From Ruoffia sp044336205 (lineage in GTDB: Bacteria > Bacillota > Bacilli > Lactobacillales > Aerococcaceae), in contig CP172318.1 of assembly GCA_044336205.1 (NCBI GenBank), forward strand, positions 1,922,001 through 1,986,000: a DNA stretch of 64,000 nt, written 5' to 3'. The translations under genes were made by a program, and so were the position numbers. Positions 62,069 through 64,000 of the stretch are shown one piece after another; position 1 is the stretch's first letter, and each line of letters starts with the position of its first letter. The notes below the pieces were generated by a model. The model was not told the DNA's origin and ran no database searches. It saw only the letters and a program-made list of their open reading frames with translations.

Positions 62069-63109
62069 TTAGTTAAATTCTACTGTTTGTACCCATCCCT
62101 CTGGGCCTTCTTTATCACCGAATTGAATACTTGTTAATTCATCATACAAAGCTTTAGTGATAGGTCCAACCTCTGTCTCTGAATGGAATACAAACTTCTT
62201 ATTCCCATTAGTAATGCTACCAATTGGAGTAATAACAGCTGCTGTTCCCATAGCTCCAGCTTCTTTGAATTCATCTAATTTATCCACATATACGTCACCT
62301 TCCAAAACTTCTAATCCTAAGACATTCTCCGCTAGATAAAACAGTGAATACTTAGTAATACTTGGTAGAATTGATGGTGACTTAGGAGTTAGAAAGACAT
62401 TATCTTCGGTGATCCCGTAAAAGTTTGCTGCTCCGACTTCTTCAATTTTTGTATGAGTTGCTGGATCTAGGAAGATTGAATCTGCATAATTATTCTTCTT
62501 CGCTTCACTTCCTGCAATAAAGCTTGATGCATAATTCCCTCCTACTTTCGCTGAACCTGTCCCTCTCGGTGCCGCTCGATCATAATCACTCACAACAAAA
62601 GGTGCAGGTTCTAAGCCGCCTTTGAAGTAAGCTCCGACTGGTGTTACATAAATTCCAAAGATCGCTTCAGTAGCAGGAGCTACACCAACCACATCACCTA
62701 CCCCTATTAGGAATGGACGAACATATAAAGTTGCTCCTGTCCCATAAGGTGGAATCCATTCTTCATTGGCTCGAACAACCTCATGAACCGCTTCTACAAA
62801 GCTATCTTCTGGAAAGACTGGCAACATGACTTGTCGAGCAGACCGAGCAAGACGTTTAGCATTTTGATCAATACGGAACAACTTAACTGAACCATCCTTG
62901 GCACGATAAGCTTTTAGCCCTTCAAAACATTGCTGTCCTAGATGAATGGCTGGTGAAGCTTCGCTTAATGTAATTTGATTCGAAGTTTCAATGCCGCCAT
63001 CACTCCACACTCCATCTTTGTAGTAAGCACGGTAACTCTTCCCCGTATCCATATAAGCGAATCCTAAATTTTCCCAGTCTAACTTTGCTGAATCGAACGT
63101 CTTAGTCAT
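62069..63109 (-). CDS. ilvE: Branched-chain amino acid aminotransferase, copy 2
   Basis: A 346-residue class IV aminotransferase beginning MTKTFDSAKLDWENLGFAYMDTGKSYRAYYKDG. PLP Lys in GTGSAKVGGNYASSFIAGSEAKKNNYADSIFLD; GLKAYRAKDGSVKLFRIDQNAKRLARSA; EEVGAANFYGI. Equal in length to and clearly paralogous with the copy at 44407-45447. GGGAGA is about nine bases before ATG 63109; the frame is open ten codons further into the attenuator terminator. First gene of ilvE-hydratase-livK under the Ile leader. Confidence 0.94.
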   Translation of the reverse strand: MTKTFDSAKLDWENLGFAYMDTGKSYRAYYKDGVWSDGGIETSNQITLSEASPAIHLGQQCFEGLKAYRAKDGSVKLFRIDQNAKRLARSARQVMLPVFPEDSFVEAVHEVVRANEEWIPPYGTGATLYVRPFLIGVGDVVGVAPATEAIFGIYVTPVGAYFKGGLEPAPFVVSDYDRAAPRGTGSAKVGGNYASSFIAGSEAKKNNYADSIFLDPATHTKIEEVGAANFYGITEDNVFLTPKSPSILPSITKYSLFYLAENVLGLEVLEGDVYVDKLDEFKEAGAMGTAAVITPIGSITNGNKKFVFHSETEVGPITKALYDELTSIQFGDKEGPEGWVQTVEFN

Positions 63110-63141
63110 TCTTTTTATTCTCCCTTTCTCTTTTAACAAAT

Positions 63142-63182
63142 AAAAAAGCCTATTTAGATTAACTAATAATCTAAACAGGCTT
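63142..63182 (-). terminator. Terminator of leader B
   Basis: AAGCCTGTTTAGATTA, loop, TAATCTAAATAGGCTT and six T, immediately before the ilvE RBS. Confidence 0.88.
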
Positions 63183-63321
63183 CAAACTGTATATAAATAA
63201 GCGAGAATGACAATCCCTGCTCGTTTAGATTATTAGTCTATACGAGCAACAAAAATCTTAGCACGCATAGATACAAACTTGAAAGTTTTTCGTGTTTGTA
63301 TCCATGGAACTGATACAAACA

Positions 63322-63381
63322 CTATCTAATAATGCTAATAATAATAGTTGATGTCATTGTACTAAAGTTTAATTGTTTCAT
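63322..63381 (-). CDS. Leader peptide B, isoleucine-rich (attenuator)
   Basis: ATG at 63381 with GGAGAG six bases upstream; 19 codons and TAG stop: MKQLNFSTMTSTIIISIIR. Five Ile codons, all ATT, lie in the last seven residues. The stop is one base before pairing segment 1. Ends IIISIIR-stop, parallel to YYYSYFR-stop of leader peptide A, with the nucleotides around the stop (AGATAGTGTTTGTATC) identical in both. Confidence 0.82.
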   Translation of the reverse strand: MKQLNFSTMTSTIIISIIR

Positions 63382-63411
63382 TGTTTTCTCTCCAAATATC
63401 TTTATATACTC

Positions 63412-63439
63412 ATACTATCATTTAATTATTAGATGTCAA
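63412..63439 (-). promoter_or_regulatory. Sigma-A promoter of the ilvE-hydratase-livK operon
   Basis: Minus-strand TTGACA (63434-63439), 16 bases, TAGTAT (63412-63417), placing the transcript start about 25 bases before the leader peptide ATG. Confidence 0.6.
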
Positions 63440-63524
63440 CACTTTTTCTAATTATTTTTTAATCAATTTCTTTTTAACAATATATTTGCTATATCTATAT
63501 ATATATGTTAATGTAGTTAGTGGA

Positions 63525-63738
63525 AATTGAATATGATTTGTTAGGTGAGGCTCCTATGTATACATAGGCTACTGCCCAAAAATGTCCAGAGACACCAATG
63601 GGTATAACAGGATCTGTCGAATTAAGGCAGATCTTAACGTAGCTAACTTTAAGTTTACGATACATAGTGCTAAAACTGCTCAAAGAATCCATCAATTTTT
63701 GTGCACACTTTTAGCCCTCACCTAGTGAGGGCTTTTTC
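63525..63738 (+). ncRNA. M-box (ykoK) magnesium riboswitch
   Basis: The conserved M-box core is plain: GTTAGGTGAGGCTCCTA (63540-63556), then ACATAGGCTACTGCCCAAAA and TGTCCAGAGACACCAATGGG (63572-63602), the variable hairpin GATCTG..CAGATC, and AACGTAGCTAAC closing P1-proximal pairing with GTAGTTAG at 63513-63520. An intrinsic terminator follows. In Bacilli this aptamer senses Mg and shuts off Mg transporters by termination; the downstream gene starts like MgtA, which agrees. Confidence 0.92.
63713..63738 (+). terminator. Expression-platform terminator of the M-box
   Basis: AGCCCTCAC, loop CTA, GTGAGGGCT and TTTTTCTTTT. Formed when the aptamer is Mg-bound. Confidence 0.9.
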
Positions 63739-63774
63739 TTTTCTCAATTATTTCGAGCAAAGGGAGGGAATATT

Positions 63775-63852
63775 ATGGACTCGTCCAGGATACAGAGATT
63801 TCAAATACCATGTATATTCATTGGCGATTTCTATTATTCGCCTAACTATTGA
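63775..63852 (+). CDS. Possible 25-codon leader ORF between M-box and mgtA
   Basis: ATG at 63775 follows AAGGGAGGG with good spacing. The peptide begins MDSSRIQRFQIPCIFIGDF and ends YYSPNY before TGA at 63850. It lies after the riboswitch terminator and 44 bases before mgtA. It could be a small leader like mgtL, a small membrane protein or chance; no family is recognised. Confidence 0.35.
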   Translation: MDSSRIQRFQIPCIFIGDFYYSPNY

Positions 63853-63895
63853 ATACATTGAGGTCTCGCTAATACTAAATTAGGAGGCAATATTT

Positions 63896-64000
63896 ATGAA
63901 AAAATTAACCTATTACCAATTAGCAACGATGAACCAAGTAGAGTTATTCCAATTACTAGGGGCAAACATTCAAGGTTTCACTACACAGCAAGCTGATTCA
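63896..64000 (+). CDS. mgtA: Start of a P-type Mg-importing ATPase (MgtA-like), cut by window edge
   Basis: Only 35 codons are inside the window: MKKLTYYQLATMNQVELFQL then LGANIQGFTTQQADS. This is the usual N-terminal start of bacterial P-type cation ATPases (short helix, then the LL-x-G-L-T-x-x-Q/E-A segment of the cation_ATPase_N domain). TAGGAGG is nine bases upstream. The M-box in front supports a Mg transporter. The catalytic part is outside the window, so the assignment rests on the N-terminus and the riboswitch. Confidence 0.75.
   Translation, partial: MKKLTYYQLATMNQVELFQLLGANIQGFTTQQADS

Larger units (their letters stand above)
63141..63395 (-). ncRNA. Amino-acid attenuator leader B (Ile codons) of the ilvE operon
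   Basis: In transcript order: leader peptide gene (63381-63322); segment 1 GTTTGTATC (63312-63320) one base after its stop; segment 2 GATACAAAC (63294-63302); segment 3 GTTTGTATCTATGCGTGC (63261-63278); segment 4 GCTCGTATAGA (63237-63247); segment 5 CTAATAATCTAAAC with GAGCA (63218-63236); terminator AAGCCTGTTTAGATTATTAG..TAATCTAAATAGGCTT (63146-63182). Exclusive pairings: 1:2 or 2:3; 3:4 or 4:5 (TGCTCGT/ACGAGCA plus TAGA/TCTA); segment 5 is a perfect 14-base complement of GTTTAGATTATTAG in the terminator arm (63163-63176). Same order and spacing as the leader at 41857-42131. Confidence 0.82.

Noticed and set aside
1..64000. CRISPR arrays, tRNA or rRNA genes, prophage, plasmid origin
   Set aside because: I saw no regularly spaced repeats, no cloverleaf with T-arm GGTTCGAATCC-like sequence in the intergenic regions, and no phage structural or replication genes.

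Overview
The window reads as a chromosomal segment of a low-GC Gram-positive bacterium of the order Lactobacillales. The evidence is AT-rich sequence with strong Shine-Dalgarno sites (AAGGAGG-like), frequent GTG/TTG starts, a mannitol PTS operon in the order mtlA-mtlR-mtlF-mtlD, a Gram-positive PurR, a PyrR-type attenuator, a DegV pair and TagO. I lean to an Aerococcaceae/Carnobacteriaceae-like genus but cannot fix it from the sequence. Most of the window is stable housekeeping sequence, with two IS1182-family copies and several decaying genes.

Layout. 1-1.2 kb: a luciferase-like monooxygenase and a broken paralogue. 1.4-7.5 kb: two DegV proteins, YvyE, TagO and a pncB-nadE NAD salvage operon. 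7.6-9.4 kb: intact IS1182-type element. 9.4-13.1 kb: secreted acidic protein, an oppA relic and a lone phosphoglycosyl transferase. 13.4-17.4 kb: glmU-prs, purR and a telA/yaaN relic. 17.4-23 kb: mannitol operon with a readable promoter, cre site and MtlR operator. 23-25.6 kb: zinc ABC importer behind a Zur-like box. 25.9-30 kb: ABC exporter, DUF454 protein, frameshifted GTPase, membrane zinc peptidase. 30.1-31.9 kb: second IS copy, broken by one base. 32-37 kb: uracil permease with PyrR attenuator, then a three-gene polysaccharide-synthase-like module. 37-42.2 kb: TrpXYZ-like ABC importer with three tandem binding proteins. 42.2-45.4 kb: D-2-hydroxyacid dehydrogenase, DUF218 protein and a branched-chain aminotransferase. 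45.7-57.1 kb: lipoprotein, divergent sigma-54, polysaccharide deacetylase, YpfJ-like peptidase, cardiolipin synthase, TIM-barrel protein, ArsR regulator, CPBP protein, secreted proteins, HAD phosphatase. 57.4-60 kb: nagB and two AraC regulators. 60-63.4 kb: ilvE-hydratase-livK operon. 63.5-64 kb: M-box riboswitch and the start of mgtA.

Main discovery candidate. The ABC importer operon (leader 41857-42131) and the ilvE operon (leader 63141-63395) have homologous, structured 5' leaders. Each encodes a short peptide ending in X-X-X-S-X-X-R-stop. In the importer leader X is Tyr/Phe (YYYSYFR), in the ilvE leader X is Ile (IIISIIR). Directly after the stop codon both carry three alternating copies of GTTTGTATC/GATACAAAC, then a fourth and fifth mutually exclusive segment, an antiterminator and an intrinsic terminator. 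The pairing chain 1:2, 2:3, 3:4, 4:5, 5:terminator gives a consistent model of ribosome-mediated attenuation, with read-through when the cognate amino acid is scarce. The conserved RNA scaffold with exchanged regulatory codons works like a specifier, and it suggests that the importer carries an aromatic amino acid, probably tyrosine. A simpler possible relative with an Ile-rich peptide (MSIQILFII) precedes the D-2-hydroxyacid dehydrogenase at 43.3 kb.

Other themes. Five intact ABC substrate-binding proteins lack a lipobox cysteine. The sigma-54 protein has a badly diverged RpoN box. MtlA carries an extra, cysteine-less IIB-like domain. The IS transposase RBS is sequestered by a hairpin whose loop holds the promoter -10 box.
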